DNA from: Synergistaceae bacterium
GTDB taxonomy: Bacteria; Synergistota; Synergistia; Synergistales; Aminobacteriaceae
Assembly (NCBI GenBank): GCA_031274425.1
Contig: JAISQE010000205.1
Coordinates: forward strand, 1 to 38,290
Direction: 5' to 3'
DNA: 38,290 nucleotides
Numbering within the stretch: the stretch's first letter is position 1; every line of letters starts with the position of its first letter. The position numbers and the translations under genes are program-made. The notes under the pieces are model-generated. The model was not told the DNA's origin and searched no databases. It saw only the letters and a list, made by a program, of their open reading frames with translations. Positions 7,080 to 16,215 of the stretch are shown in pieces.

Positions 7080-10000
7080 TCATTTATAGTTCTCCACGTC
7101 GATGGCCACAATCTTGGAGAGTCCGGCCTCCACCATCGTCACGCCGTAGATCAGATCCGCCCGCTCCATCGTGGTGCGTCGATGGGTCATGACCAATAGC
7201 TGCAATCTTTTCGAGTACTCCTTCGCCAGGTCGGCGAATCGGATCAGGTTGTACTCGTCCAGGGCCGCGTCCACCTCGTCCAGCACGGCCAGAGGCATAC
7301 GGGCGACCTCCAGCGCGGCGAAAAGATGCGCTATAGCCGTCAAAGACTGCTCTCCGCCCGAAAGCTGAGAGATGTTCTGCAATCTCTTCCCCGGCGGGCG
7401 AGCGTAAATTTCGACGCCTTTGTCCCATATCGCCCCCTCCTCCTGCAGGGTCAGGCGGGCCTCTCCGCCCGCGAAAAGGCGCTGGAAGAGAGAGTTGAAA
7501 CGATCGTCTATGTCGGTCATGGCTTGAGTGAATAGGGTCTCTACCTGGGAGTCCGTCTCGTCGATCAATTTTTTGAGTTCCTCGCACCCTCCCCGAACGT
7601 CCTCCATCTGCTCGGTAAGATAGTCGATACGCTCGGTCAAGGACTCGTCCTCGGACAACGCCCCCAGGTTGTAGTTGCCCAGGGCTTTCAACTCCCGTTC
7701 GAGGCGGCGCATCGTCGCCACCAGCTCGCGGCCTCCCTCCGTCCGCGCGGCTTCGTGAACGTCGTAAGGATATTTTTCATCCCACATCTCCTGGGATTGT
7801 TCGATCTCCGCGCGGGTGGACGCCATGCGCTCCTTCAGGGCGGCGGTCTCCGCGACCAGCGTCGTCAGGTTGGCCTCCGCTTTTTGCTCGCGAGCCCGAA
7901 GGCGCAGCAAACGATCGTGAACCTGGCGGGCCTTGTCGCGCTCTTCGTTCAGCGTCCTGCGAATCTCCTGGATTTCTTGCCAGATCGAGAGGTGTTCCCT
8001 TCCGAATCCGGAAAGCTGTTCTCTCAGGCTTTTTTCTTCCGAACGGCCGGCTTCGAGCTCCTCGACAATGGAGGCGATGCGGCTTTCCAGATCGGAGTGC
8101 TCCCGACGGATGCGCGCGAGCACGTTCGTCGTGCCCCGCAGCCGCTCCTCGACCAGCTCCAGCTCGCTACGGGCCGAACTCGTAAAAGAAGGAACCTCCC
8201 CCCCCGGGTCGGACAGATCCCGCAGCTCGGCGATCTGAGCCTCGAGCTCGGCGATCCTGACGTCGAGCCCCGACAGCTCCGACTCGCCGGCTTCAAGCTC
8301 CGACCCCGAGGAAGATTTTTCTTTGTCGATGCGGTCCATCTCGGCCACCGCGGCCGCGAGAGCTTTTTGCGACGCGCTCAGGTCGTTGCGGATTTGGGTC
8401 AGGCCAGCCCCCAGGTCGTCTCTTTCCCGAGACGCCTCCTGCTCCTTGTTTTCCGCGCGAAGAAGCTCCGCCTCCACCCCCTTGACCTTCTGCTTCAGGG
8501 CGTCGATGTGAACGGAGAGCTCCGTTACCCTTTGATTGTGACTGATCGCGCCCCCGCTCTGCCGGGTTCGGCCGCCGCTGACCGTGCCCGCCGGGGAGAA
8601 AACCTCTCCCTCCACGGTCACGATGGGGAACTTGGCGCCGTTCTTGACCATGCCGCTGCCCAGTGCATAATCCCTCACCACCAAAAGGTCCCCCATCAGG
8701 TGTTGCAGGGCCGGCTCCCAGGGAGCGCGCGGGGTGATCAGCTCAATGCCCCACCCGATCACGCCGGAGAGGGGCAGTCGATAGCGGGAATCCGGGAAAC
8801 GGGGCCGGCAGCGCTCCAGAGGCAGATACGTGACGCGGCCGCCCCGCCGCTGCTTCAAGAGTTCGATGCCCTCCTGCGCCTCGTCGAAGGTGCGCACCAA
8901 AAGCCAGAACTGCCGCCCGCCCAGATAGGCTTCGAGCGCCGGAGCCACGTCGGGGGGACAGGAAAAGGCCTCCGCGACCACCTCGGGGTTGGACGCCATC
9001 TTCCCGAGCCGCGAGGCCGAGAGCAGCAAACGCGTGGGCTCCGGATAGATGGAGGCCTCCGTGTTCTCCTTGATGGCGTCCAGCTCCGCTTCCTGATTCA
9101 CCAGCTCCCGTCTCAAATGCTGCAAATTGGCGGCGTATTTCTGACAGAGCGCGTAGATATCGGAATGCTCTAAGGAAAGCTTTTCGTGTCGTTTCTCGAG
9201 GACGGCGTTTTCCGACTCCAGTTTCGCCACCGTCGCGGCCAAAGCGGCGCGTTCTTCCTCGAGCCGGAAAAGGTCTTTTTCGGATTGATCCCGCGACAGG
9301 GAAAGAGCTTTGAGCCGCGCCTCCAGTTTGGAGCGCGACAGGGTTTTTTCGGCGTACTCGTCTCGCAGATCTTGGCGCTTCATGCGTTCCCGTTCGAGGG
9401 TCGTCCGGTTTTCCTCGAGACGACGCAGGGCGTCCTCGAAAGCGGCGCGTTTTTCTTGGAGTTCCCGCTCGAGGGTCGTCTCCTCGCCCTGGGTTTTTTC
9501 CATCTCGCGTTTCACGGAGTCCAAAGAAGCGGAAATACGTTCCCGCTCGGCGTCGCCGTCGCGCCGACTCGAAAGAATGCCCTTGATTCGAGTCGCCGCG
9601 GCAAAGGACTGACGCCGCAGCGACTCCTTTCGAAGGGTCAATTCCTGCTCCTTCGCGAGAAAGCTTTGCTCGTCGAATCCCTCGCTGCGCAATTTTTCTT
9701 CCGTTTTGGAAACGGCCGAAAGCCACAGATTCCTCCACCGAACGGCGAGATCCCCATGTTCCGCCGCCAGTTGGAGCTGGCTGCGATATTCCTGTTCCTT
9801 TTTTTCCAAGGAAAAGCGATGCGAAAAATAGAAGTCTCGCCGAATGTTTTCCAGGTTGTCGATGATGCCTTTCGCCTCGACGGCGATCGCGACCTCGGGC
9901 GCGATTTCCTCGCGCCGAGCCCCAAATTCCGAAATCAGGGTGCCGATGCGCCGCATTTCGGTCATGGCGGATTCCAGCTTGAAATAGGTCTCCTCTCGCC

Positions 10001-10517
10001 GTTTTCTGTAGCGATCGATGCCGAAAAGCAGCTCCAGGTGGCGGCGGCGTTCCATCGGGCGCTGATGTATGGCCTCGGAGACCTCACCCTGTCCGATGAA
10101 GGCAAAACTGTCTCCTTCGAGCATGAAGCGGGATTTGAAATCCGTCAGATCCTGCAATCTGATTTTCGTGCCGTCCACCTGCAAAACGGAACCGCTTTCC
10201 ACCGTGTATTGCCGGCGGAGGGTGGAGGCGAGCACGGAGGCGGACGCGCCGCTTTCTTTTTGTTTCAGCTTCAGAATGACCTCCGTCTCCTTCGAGGGCT
10301 CCATCGAGGCGCTTCCTTGAAAGATCAGGTCGCTCTGACGCACGATGCGCAGCGTCCCCGGGCTACCCTCGCCCAACACCCAGCGGAGGGCGTCCAGGAT
10401 GTTGCTTTTACCGCTGCCGTTGGGGCCGACGATGGCCGTCAGGCCGTCGGAGAAAAAAAATTCGCAGCTCGTGCCGAAACTCTTAAATCCCTTGAGACGA
10501 AGATACTCTATGGACAA
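7080..10517 (-). CDS. smc: Chromosome segregation ATPase SMC
   Basis: The 1145-residue core of bacterial condensin, which organises and compacts the chromosome with ScpA and ScpB (not encoded here). It begins with LRLKGFKSF and the Walker A motif GPNGSGKS at 31-38. Two long coiled coils flank a hinge at about 504-650 that ends in a Gly-rich SPAGTVSGG segment. The C-terminal head has the signature LSGGEQSLTA near 1052 and Walker B with LAVLDEVDAAL near 1075. Length is typical. The start is a TTG at 10517 with GGGAG 10 bases upstream; no ATG is available in a sensible place. The first 35 bases lie within the 3' end of rng. smc usually sits beside rnc and ftsY; here it follows RNase G. Confidence 0.97.
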   Translation of the reverse strand: MSIEYLRLKGFKSFGTSCEFFFSDGLTAIVGPNGSGKSNILDALRWVLGEGSPGTLRIVRQSDLIFQGSASMEPSKETEVILKLKQKESGASASVLASTLRRQYTVESGSVLQVDGTKIRLQDLTDFKSRFMLEGDSFAFIGQGEVSEAIHQRPMERRRHLELLFGIDRYRKRREETYFKLESAMTEMRRIGTLISEFGARREEIAPEVAIAVEAKGIIDNLENIRRDFYFSHRFSLEKKEQEYRSQLQLAAEHGDLAVRWRNLWLSAVSKTEEKLRSEGFDEQSFLAKEQELTLRKESLRRQSFAAATRIKGILSSRRDGDAERERISASLDSVKREMEKTQGEETTLERELQEKRAAFEDALRRLEENRTTLERERMKRQDLRDEYAEKTLSRSKLEARLKALSLSRDQSEKDLFRLEEERAALAATVAKLESENAVLEKRHEKLSLEHSDIYALCQKYAANLQHLRRELVNQEAELDAIKENTEASIYPEPTRLLLSASRLGKMASNPEVVAEAFSCPPDVAPALEAYLGGRQFWLLVRTFDEAQEGIELLKQRRGGRVTYLPLERCRPRFPDSRYRLPLSGVIGWGIELITPRAPWEPALQHLMGDLLVVRDYALGSGMVKNGAKFPIVTVEGEVFSPAGTVSGGRTRQSGGAISHNQRVTELSVHIDALKQKVKGVEAELLRAENKEQEASRERDDLGAGLTQIRNDLSASQKALAAAVAEMDRIDKEKSSSGSELEAGESELSGLDVRIAELEAQIAELRDLSDPGGEVPSFTSSARSELELVEERLRGTTNVLARIRREHSDLESRIASIVEELEAGRSEEKSLREQLSGFGREHLSIWQEIQEIRRTLNEERDKARQVHDRLLRLRAREQKAEANLTTLVAETAALKERMASTRAEIEQSQEMWDEKYPYDVHEAARTEGGRELVATMRRLERELKALGNYNLGALSEDESLTERIDYLTEQMEDVRGGCEELKKLIDETDSQVETLFTQAMTDIDDRFNSLFQRLFAGGEARLTLQEEGAIWDKGVEIYARPPGKRLQNISQLSGGEQSLTAIAHLFAALEVARMPLAVLDEVDAALDEYNLIRFADLAKEYSKRLQLLVMTHRRTTMERADLIYGVTMVEAGLSKIVAIDVENYK

Positions 10518-12051
10518 CTGTCGTGCTCTCCCGTCGTTCCATTTGCTTCGCGCGTCGTTCGATCGACTCGTGCGTTCCCTGCGCCTCGATGCGGAATTTG
10601 CCCCAGGCGAACTCGGGGGTTCCCACGATCAGGATCTTGTGCCCCAGTTCCTCTTCCCAGGAGGAAAGATACGTGTCGCGCACGTACTGCGCCACGGCCG
10701 CGTTGGCCTGCAAAAGGATCGCCTCGGATTTGTTGGCGTGCCCGACCTTGCGAAGGAAACGCTTTATCGACATGGCGACCGTGTCTTCCCTCAGCACCCA
10801 ACCGTTGTCGCTGCAAAAAGGACAGCCCCGCGTCAACACGGACTTCAGATCCGGCCGTCCCCGTTTGCGAGTGAGCTCCACCAACCCCAGCTGCGTCATG
10901 CTGAAAACGCGGGCGCGCAGGCGATCCGACTGGAAAACCTCCTCCAACCTCGCCAAAAGGCTTTGACGGTCCTCCTCGAACTCCATATCGATGAAGTCGA
11001 TGACGACGATGCCGCCTATAGCGCGAAGGCGCAGTTGACGGGCGACCTCGTCCGCGGCCTCGAGGTTCGTGTCGAGCACGGTGTGGCGCATGTCCATACT
11101 GCCGACGTATTTGCCCGTGTTGACGTCGATGACCGTAAGCGCCTCGGTGTGCTCGATCACCAGGTAAGCGCCCGAGCGCAGCCAAACCTTTCTCTCCAGC
11201 GCCTGCTCGATTTCGCGCTCCACGCCGTAATATTCGAAAATAGGCGCGACTCCACGATAAAGCGAGACCTCGGGTCCGTTTTCGTAGATCATGGAAACGA
11301 AGTCTTTGACGTGCCGGTATTCGTCCTCTCCGTCCACCAGAATTTCGTCGATATCGCCATGCACTTCGTCTCTGAGCACCCTGCCCAGGAGCCCCATGTC
11401 CTTATATAAAAGGCACGGCGCGGACTGCCGGGACGCGTTGTGCTCGATCTCCCGCCATAACGCCAAAAGAGACTCCACGTCCTGCGTCAATGCCTCCTCC
11501 TCCACTCCCTCGGCGGCCGTGCGAATGATGATGCCGAAGTCCTCGCCGCGAAGCTCCTTGGCGAAATGGCGCAGACGCTTGCGTTCTTCCTCGCTGGCGA
11601 TGCGTCGGGAGACCCCGGCCTCCTCCCCGTAGGGAATCAGGACGAGATAGCGCCCGGGAAGGGAAAGACGAGGCGTGACGCGAGCGCCTTTGTTCTTGCG
11701 GGCGGTTTTCGTCACCTGCACCACCAGTTCCTGATTGAGCGTCACGTCTATCCCTTTGGCGTCGTTCAGGTACAAAAAAGCGTTGCGCCCGTCCCCTATG
11801 CTCACGAACGCAGCGTTGATGCCGGGGAGAACGCTCTCGACCCGCGCCTTGTAGATCTCCCCCGCCTTTTGATGATCCCACATGCGCTCTATAAAAATCT
11901 CCGATAGGCGGCCGTTTTCGAGGATCGCAACCCGCGTTTCCTCGTTTTCCAGGGTATCGGCGATGATTTTTCTGTCGGAAATTTTGTTCGAAAGCCTGCC
12001 GTCGCCTTGATTTTTCCCCGCGCTTCCATTGATGTCGCTATTGATGTTCAT
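10483..12051 (-). CDS. rng: Ribonuclease G (RNase E/G family)
   Basis: A 522-residue endoribonuclease acting in rRNA 5' maturation and mRNA decay. It has an S1 domain at about 60-145 (GEIYKARVESVLPGINAAFV), RNase H-like and DNase I-like parts, the two metal-binding aspartates in VIDVNTGKYVG (about 307) and VIDFIDMEFEEDRQ (about 352), and the Zn-link CPFC near 408. It lacks the long C-terminal scaffold of RNase E, hence RNase G type. The ATG at 12051 overlaps the DUF2344 stop as ATGA, which fixes the start; the open frame continues far upstream but only as an out-of-frame shadow of the neighbouring gene. In Clostridia this gene follows the same radical SAM pair. Confidence 0.95.
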   Translation of the reverse strand: MNINSDINGSAGKNQGDGRLSNKISDRKIIADTLENEETRVAILENGRLSEIFIERMWDHQKAGEIYKARVESVLPGINAAFVSIGDGRNAFLYLNDAKGIDVTLNQELVVQVTKTARKNKGARVTPRLSLPGRYLVLIPYGEEAGVSRRIASEEERKRLRHFAKELRGEDFGIIIRTAAEGVEEEALTQDVESLLALWREIEHNASRQSAPCLLYKDMGLLGRVLRDEVHGDIDEILVDGEDEYRHVKDFVSMIYENGPEVSLYRGVAPIFEYYGVEREIEQALERKVWLRSGAYLVIEHTEALTVIDVNTGKYVGSMDMRHTVLDTNLEAADEVARQLRLRAIGGIVVIDFIDMEFEEDRQSLLARLEEVFQSDRLRARVFSMTQLGLVELTRKRGRPDLKSVLTRGCPFCSDNGWVLREDTVAMSIKRFLRKVGHANKSEAILLQANAAVAQYVRDTYLSSWEEELGHKILIVGTPEFAWGKFRIEAQGTHESIERRAKQMERRESTTVVHRVSSSQGI

Positions 12052-12752
12052 AACCGAAGACACGCAACGCCCTCCTCCGTCAGAGGTTCCATTCGTACCC
12101 CATTCCAGCGGCCCAGAGCCGTTCGGACGATGCGAAGGTCCTGCCATCCGGCGACGAGACCTTCCCCGGCGAGGGCCTTTACCCAGCCCCCAATGCCGTT
12201 CTTCGCTGGGTTCGCCAAGACGATGGAGATCCGCGGACCGTTTTCTCCGTTCGTTTCTTTTTCGTCGATGTCGATATTGATGTCGAGGCCGAGGACTTCG
12301 GCGGACAAAACGTCTTCGCCGAAATGACTTTTCGCTCGGTCCAAAAGTTTTTCCGCGGAGCCGATGATCCTCGGCCAAATCAAATAATGCGCCGCTCCGC
12401 ACTCTTTTCCCAAAGCCGGAGCGCCCTCCGCCGGAAAAATGCATTTTTTGACGCGAAAGCCCTCGGGCATCTGCTCGTTCAACATCGACACGAGCCGCGC
12501 CCCGGCCTTCTCAGGCGCGTCTTTCCTGGGATCCTCGCCGAGCCAGAGGTCCGCCGCTTCGCAAAGAGCGACGACCCCCGCGGGCAATTCCGGGCCGAAA
12601 CTCATTTTTGCGTGAGGAGAAAAGCCCTCGGTCGAACGCAGGTTTATCCCCGCGCGCCTAGCGGCGCGGGAGAAAAGATCGACCAATGCCGCATGAGGAA
12701 CGAAACACGCTCCTCCTCTTTTTTCGTAGATCAGGCGCGCGCGCACGGACAA
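12048..12752 (-). CDS. DUF2344 protein (radical SAM-linked, TIGR03936 type)
   Basis: A 234-residue protein of the family that accompanies TIGR03960-type radical SAM proteins either as a fused C-terminal domain or as the next gene. Seen here: an N-terminal RARLIYEKRGGACFVPHAAL and the family hallmark RSTEGFSPHAKMSFGPELP at about 40-58. Its biochemical role is not known to me; co-occurrence suggests it handles the substrate (possibly an RNA) of the radical SAM enzyme. The start is a TTG at 12752, one base after the stop of the radical SAM gene, and its own stop overlaps the rng start as ATGA, so all three are likely translated in a coupled way. Confidence 0.85.
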   Translation of the reverse strand: MSVRARLIYEKRGGACFVPHAALVDLFSRAARRAGINLRSTEGFSPHAKMSFGPELPAGVVALCEAADLWLGEDPRKDAPEKAGARLVSMLNEQMPEGFRVKKCIFPAEGAPALGKECGAAHYLIWPRIIGSAEKLLDRAKSHFGEDVLSAEVLGLDINIDIDEKETNGENGPRISIVLANPAKNGIGGWVKALAGEGLVAGWQDLRIVRTALGRWNGVRMEPLTEEGVACLRL

Positions 12753-12753
12753 C

Positions 12754-14535
12754 TCAAAGCCCCACGACTTCCGGAGCGGGCGTCGCGCAGTTCAAGCCGC
12801 AGGCCCCGCAGGCCACGCGGCAATCGGGCGTCAGGCGCGCGTCATAGGCGGCGCATCGCTCTCTCCATAAGAAGGCCTTCGTGACGCCGACGTCCACGAG
12901 GTCCCAGGGCAGCGCTTCGTCCCGCTCCCGGGCTCTGGTGTAGTCCGCCGGGTTCAAGGCGCACTCTTCGAAGGCGTCGAGCCAGCGTTTGAGGTCGAAA
13001 GTCTCGCTCCACCCGTCGAAGCGGGCTCCTTTCCTCCAGGCCAGCTCGATCGCGTCGGCCAGCCGCCGGTCTCCGCGCGCCAGAACCCCCTCCAGAAAGG
13101 ACTGCTCCGGCTCGTGGTATTTCAGGGACAGGGCCTTGTCCTTGATCCGCGACTTGAGGTAACGTCCTTTTTCTTTGAATTCCTCGATGGTATTCTGTTT
13201 TTCCCACTGGAAAGGAGTGTGGGCTTTCGGAACGAAACCCGCCACGGAGACGGAGACGGCGGCTCTCTTTCGCTTGCGTCCGCGCGCCACGCGAACGGCG
13301 GACTGGGCCAAGCGAACAATGCCGTCCAGATCCTCTTCCGTTTCGGTCGGCAACCCCATCATAAAATAAAGTTTGATCCTATCCCAACCCTTGGAAAACG
13401 CCTGATCCAGACACGTGAAAATGGACTCCTCGTCGATGCCTTTGTTGATGACGTCGCGCAGCCGCTGCGTACCCGCCTCGGGGGCGAAGGTCAACCCGCC
13501 CCGCCGCACCTTCTGAAGGCGCGCGGCCAGGTTCACGGAAAAACCGTCCATGCGCAGGCTGGGGAGGCTCAAATGAACGCCCTCTTTCATAAGTAGGGGA
13601 GTCAGCATTTCGATCACCCGATCGATAGCGGAGTAGTCGCAGGTAGCCAGGGATAAAAGCCCCGCCTCGTTCCAACCGGTCCGACGCACCAGTCTCTCGA
13701 TCGCGTCGACGACCGTTTCCGGGTCGCGCTCGCGCACCGGGCGGTTCGTCGTGCCCGCCTGACAAAAACGGCACCCGCGCGAACAGCCGCGAAATACCTC
13801 CAGCGCGGCGCGATCGTGCACGACGCTCACCGACGGAACGATCATCGAATCGGGCAGGTATGCGCCCTCCAAGGAGGGGAGGAACTGTCTTCGGACGGGA
13901 TGAGGAAACGCCGGGACGTAAACGCCGGGAAGGCGCGCGCATTCCGCCAGGCGTTCTTCCCGCCGCGCTCCCCGGGTCTTCCTCAACGTCGAGAGCAACT
14001 CGGGAAAAACGACCTCGCCCTCGCCCACACAAAAGGCGTCGATAAAAGGCGCGACGGGTTCCGGGGCGAAGGCGCCCGGCCCTCCCGCCACGACGATGGG
14101 GTGTTCGTCCCGCGCTTCCCAGCGCAGGGGAATGCCCCCCAGATCCAGCATCGTCAAAATATTGGTGTACCCCAGCTCGTGCTGCAGCGTAAACCCCACC
14201 AGGTCGAATTGGGAAAGAGGAATCGAGCGCTCCACCGAGGTCAGAGGGAGGGAATTTTCTCTCAGAAGCCGCTCCATATCCACCCACGGACAGTATGCCC
14301 TGTCCACGACGACATCGGGAAGCCCCGAGAGAAAAGGAGAAAGGACCTGAAACCCGTAATAACTCATCCCGATCTCATATACGTCGGGGAAGGCAAGGCA
14401 TACGCTCAAGGTATCCTTGCCCTCCCGGCGAACGTCGGAACGCGGAAAACGCCACTCGCTCCCGCTGTAGCGGGAGGGGCGCGAAACCTGTGACCACAGA
14501 GGCCACAGGGGATTATCGAACTCCGGGAACAACAT
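12754..14535 (-). CDS. Radical SAM protein, TIGR03960 type (B12-binding-like N domain)
   Basis: A 593-residue iron-sulfur enzyme of unknown reaction. The N-terminal part (FPDVYEIGMSYYGFQVL, then GFTLQHELGYTNIL and VVAGGPGAFAPEP) has the layout of the cobalamin-binding-like domain of B12-type radical SAM proteins. The radical SAM core holds the CxxxCxxC cluster at C251, C255 and C258 (CSRGCRFCQAG), with FAPEAGTQRLRDVINKG later, as in methylthiotransferase-like proteins. A Cys-rich tail (CRVACGACGLNC) near the C terminus could bind a second cluster. I chose the ATG at 14535 because GGAGG is 6 bases upstream. It is followed by its DUF2344 partner after a single base. Confidence 0.88.
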   Translation of the reverse strand: MLFPEFDNPLWPLWSQVSRPSRYSGSEWRFPRSDVRREGKDTLSVCLAFPDVYEIGMSYYGFQVLSPFLSGLPDVVVDRAYCPWVDMERLLRENSLPLTSVERSIPLSQFDLVGFTLQHELGYTNILTMLDLGGIPLRWEARDEHPIVVAGGPGAFAPEPVAPFIDAFCVGEGEVVFPELLSTLRKTRGARREERLAECARLPGVYVPAFPHPVRRQFLPSLEGAYLPDSMIVPSVSVVHDRAALEVFRGCSRGCRFCQAGTTNRPVRERDPETVVDAIERLVRRTGWNEAGLLSLATCDYSAIDRVIEMLTPLLMKEGVHLSLPSLRMDGFSVNLAARLQKVRRGGLTFAPEAGTQRLRDVINKGIDEESIFTCLDQAFSKGWDRIKLYFMMGLPTETEEDLDGIVRLAQSAVRVARGRKRKRAAVSVSVAGFVPKAHTPFQWEKQNTIEEFKEKGRYLKSRIKDKALSLKYHEPEQSFLEGVLARGDRRLADAIELAWRKGARFDGWSETFDLKRWLDAFEECALNPADYTRARERDEALPWDLVDVGVTKAFLWRERCAAYDARLTPDCRVACGACGLNCATPAPEVVGL

Positions 14536-14604
14536 CCAATTCCTCCATAAGCAGACGACCGACAAGCGTGGAACGTTGTGCCGGTCGCTTGATTTCTTTA
14601 TCGC

Positions 14605-14646
14605 AACGCCCCTCGCTTGCGGGGTCGTTCGGCTTCCGAATTTTTT
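14605..14646. other. Two adjacent small hairpins between rodA and the radical SAM gene
   Basis: The 126-base gap holds two inverted repeats: 14605-14612 with 14621-14629 (one bulged base, GC-rich), and 14628-14632 with 14636-14640 followed on the plus strand by six T. On the plus strand the second one looks like a terminator, yet no plus-strand gene precedes it. On the minus strand neither has a T run. The role is unclear; it could be a processing or stabilising element between two parts of the array. Confidence 0.4.
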
Positions 14647-14661
14647 ATCCGGTAAACGTTC

Positions 14662-15774
14662 TCATTTATAGCGCTTCGCGGCTCCGGCGTACACGCTGCC
14701 GGTCAGGCCCAAAGCGATAGCGATAGACAAAAGGGAACTCCCCCCGTAACTCAGAAAAGGAAGAGGAAGCCCCGTGATGGGCATGAGACCTATACTCATG
14801 CCGATGCTTTCGAACATCTGAAACCAAATCCACGCCGTCACTCCGGCGACGATGAGTTTCCCTTGAATGTCTCGGCTTTTCATGCCCGCCGCCACAATTC
14901 GCGTGAATATGATACCAAAAACGAACAAGAGCAGAGAGGACCCCCAAAAACCGAACTCTTCCGCGTACACGCTGAAGATGAAATCCGTATGGGGTTCCGG
15001 CAGAAAGCGCAGCTTGCTCTGCAGCCCTTGAAGAAATCCCTTGCCCCAGACGCTGCCGGACCCCACGGCGATGCGCGACTGAATGGCGTTGTACCCCGCG
15101 CCCAGAGGATCGCGTGTCGGGTCGAGAAAGACGAGCAGCCTCATTTTTTGAAACTCTTTGAGGTAAAACCACCCGAAGGGAAGCAGGCTCGCCCCCAAAC
15201 CCAGAATGGACCCCAAGTATTTGAAGGGCGTTCCGGCAACGAAAAGGGCCGAAAAGATAATGACGATATAGACCAAGGCGCTGCCCAGATCCGGCTGAGC
15301 AAGAACCAAAAGCAGGGCGGGCATCCCGACGCCCAATCCGCCCAGGAAGGGCTTCGGGGAGAGGGGGGGATAGCGGCTTAAAAATTTAGCCAAGACGAGA
15401 GTCAGGGAAATTTTCGCGAATTCCGACGGTTGAAAACGAATGAAGCCGAGAGAGAACCAACTTTGAGCGCCTTTCACCCTGGGCGCCGCCAACATCGTGG
15501 CAAAAAGCAAAAGGAGCGTCACTCCGTAAATGGGATAGGCCCAATCCATAAATTGCCGATACCCGATACCCACAACGAGGACATACGCCATGCAGGAAAA
15601 AACGCCCCAGCTCAACTGCCGGATCGCGTACTCTCCTCCTCGCCCGGCGCTGCCGGAGCCGGCGCTGAAAATACAGGCGATCCCCCAAAAGATCAACAGA
15701 ACCACACTGCCGAAAAGGAGCTTGTCCAGGGCGGCCAGGTCTTCCTTTAGAACGGAAAAACGGAGCGTATCCAT
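14662..15774 (-). CDS. rodA: Rod-shape peptidoglycan glycosyltransferase RodA (SEDS family)
   Basis: A 370-residue polytopic membrane protein with about ten hydrophobic segments. SEDS signatures are present: GAQSWFSLGFIRFQPSEFAK near 100-120, QPDLGSALV mid-protein, and the C-terminal GLPLPFLSYGGSSL. RodA polymerises lipid II during elongation with PBP2 (mrdA), which is encoded four genes upstream, and MreBCD. The start is uncertain: the ATG at 15774 and a TTG at 15783 both lack a clear ribosome site; the TTG lies only 3 bases after the minE stop. RodA rather than FtsW is supported by the neighbours. Confidence 0.93.
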   Translation of the reverse strand: MDTLRFSVLKEDLAALDKLLFGSVVLLIFWGIACIFSAGSGSAGRGGEYAIRQLSWGVFSCMAYVLVVGIGYRQFMDWAYPIYGVTLLLLFATMLAAPRVKGAQSWFSLGFIRFQPSEFAKISLTLVLAKFLSRYPPLSPKPFLGGLGVGMPALLLVLAQPDLGSALVYIVIIFSALFVAGTPFKYLGSILGLGASLLPFGWFYLKEFQKMRLLVFLDPTRDPLGAGYNAIQSRIAVGSGSVWGKGFLQGLQSKLRFLPEPHTDFIFSVYAEEFGFWGSSLLLFVFGIIFTRIVAAGMKSRDIQGKLIVAGVTAWIWFQMFESIGMSIGLMPITGLPLPFLSYGGSSLLSIAIALGLTGSVYAGAAKRYK

Positions 15775-15786
15775 TTGGGGCAACGG

Positions 15787-16143
15787 TTATCTGCGCCGTC
15801 TGCTTCTGATGTTCTGATTGCGAAGAGATTCCGTGTGTGGGGGAATTTTCGCGTCCGTAAGGTCGTCCGCAAGAGTGTCCGAGGCCCCTCGTTTGATCCG
15901 CAAAACGGGAATATTGGCGACTAAGGCCACGGCGCTTTCATCGTGATCCAGGTCCATTTCTATTTTGGACTCGTCTATGTCCATGTATTTCGTGAGGACG
16001 GCTATCATTTCCACGCGCAAGCTCTCCAACAATTGCGGCGAAATATCGGTACGGTCGTGAATCAGCACTATTCGAAGACGTTCTTTGGCCGCTTTGGCCG
16101 AAGGAGTATCTCCGCCTCCAAAAAATTTCCGAAAAAAATCCAC
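15787..16143 (-). CDS. minE: Cell division topological specificity factor MinE
   Basis: A 118-residue MinE that binds MinD, triggers its ATPase and drives Min oscillation. The N terminus (MDFFRKFFG) is the amphipathic membrane-targeting segment; the anti-MinCD part KAAKERLRIVLIHDR and the dimerisation domain (LESLRVEMIAVLTKYMDID) follow. It is longer than the usual 85-95 residues because of a C-terminal tail ending in IRSRRRR. The start is a GTG at 16143 with a GGGAG-like site upstream. It follows minD after 72 bases, in the usual minC-minD-minE order. Confidence 0.93.
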   Translation of the reverse strand: MDFFRKFFGGGDTPSAKAAKERLRIVLIHDRTDISPQLLESLRVEMIAVLTKYMDIDESKIEMDLDHDESAVALVANIPVLRIKRGASDTLADDLTDAKIPPHTESLRNQNIRSRRRR

Positions 16144-16215
16144 CTCTATCTCTCCCTCGTTAAGTGGCTCAGCACTTTTATTTTTATAAAACTCATAGAA
16201 ATCACACCCGAAACC

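Noticed and set aside
7755-10874. Two long plus-strand frames (472 and 562 codons) opposite smc
   Set aside because: Both are antisense to coiled-coil regions of SMC; long open antisense frames are common opposite such sequences.
12052-12444. N-terminal extension of RNase G
   Set aside because: The upstream 131 codons are a frame shadow of the DUF2344 gene; the ATGA overlap at 12048-12051 gives the natural start.
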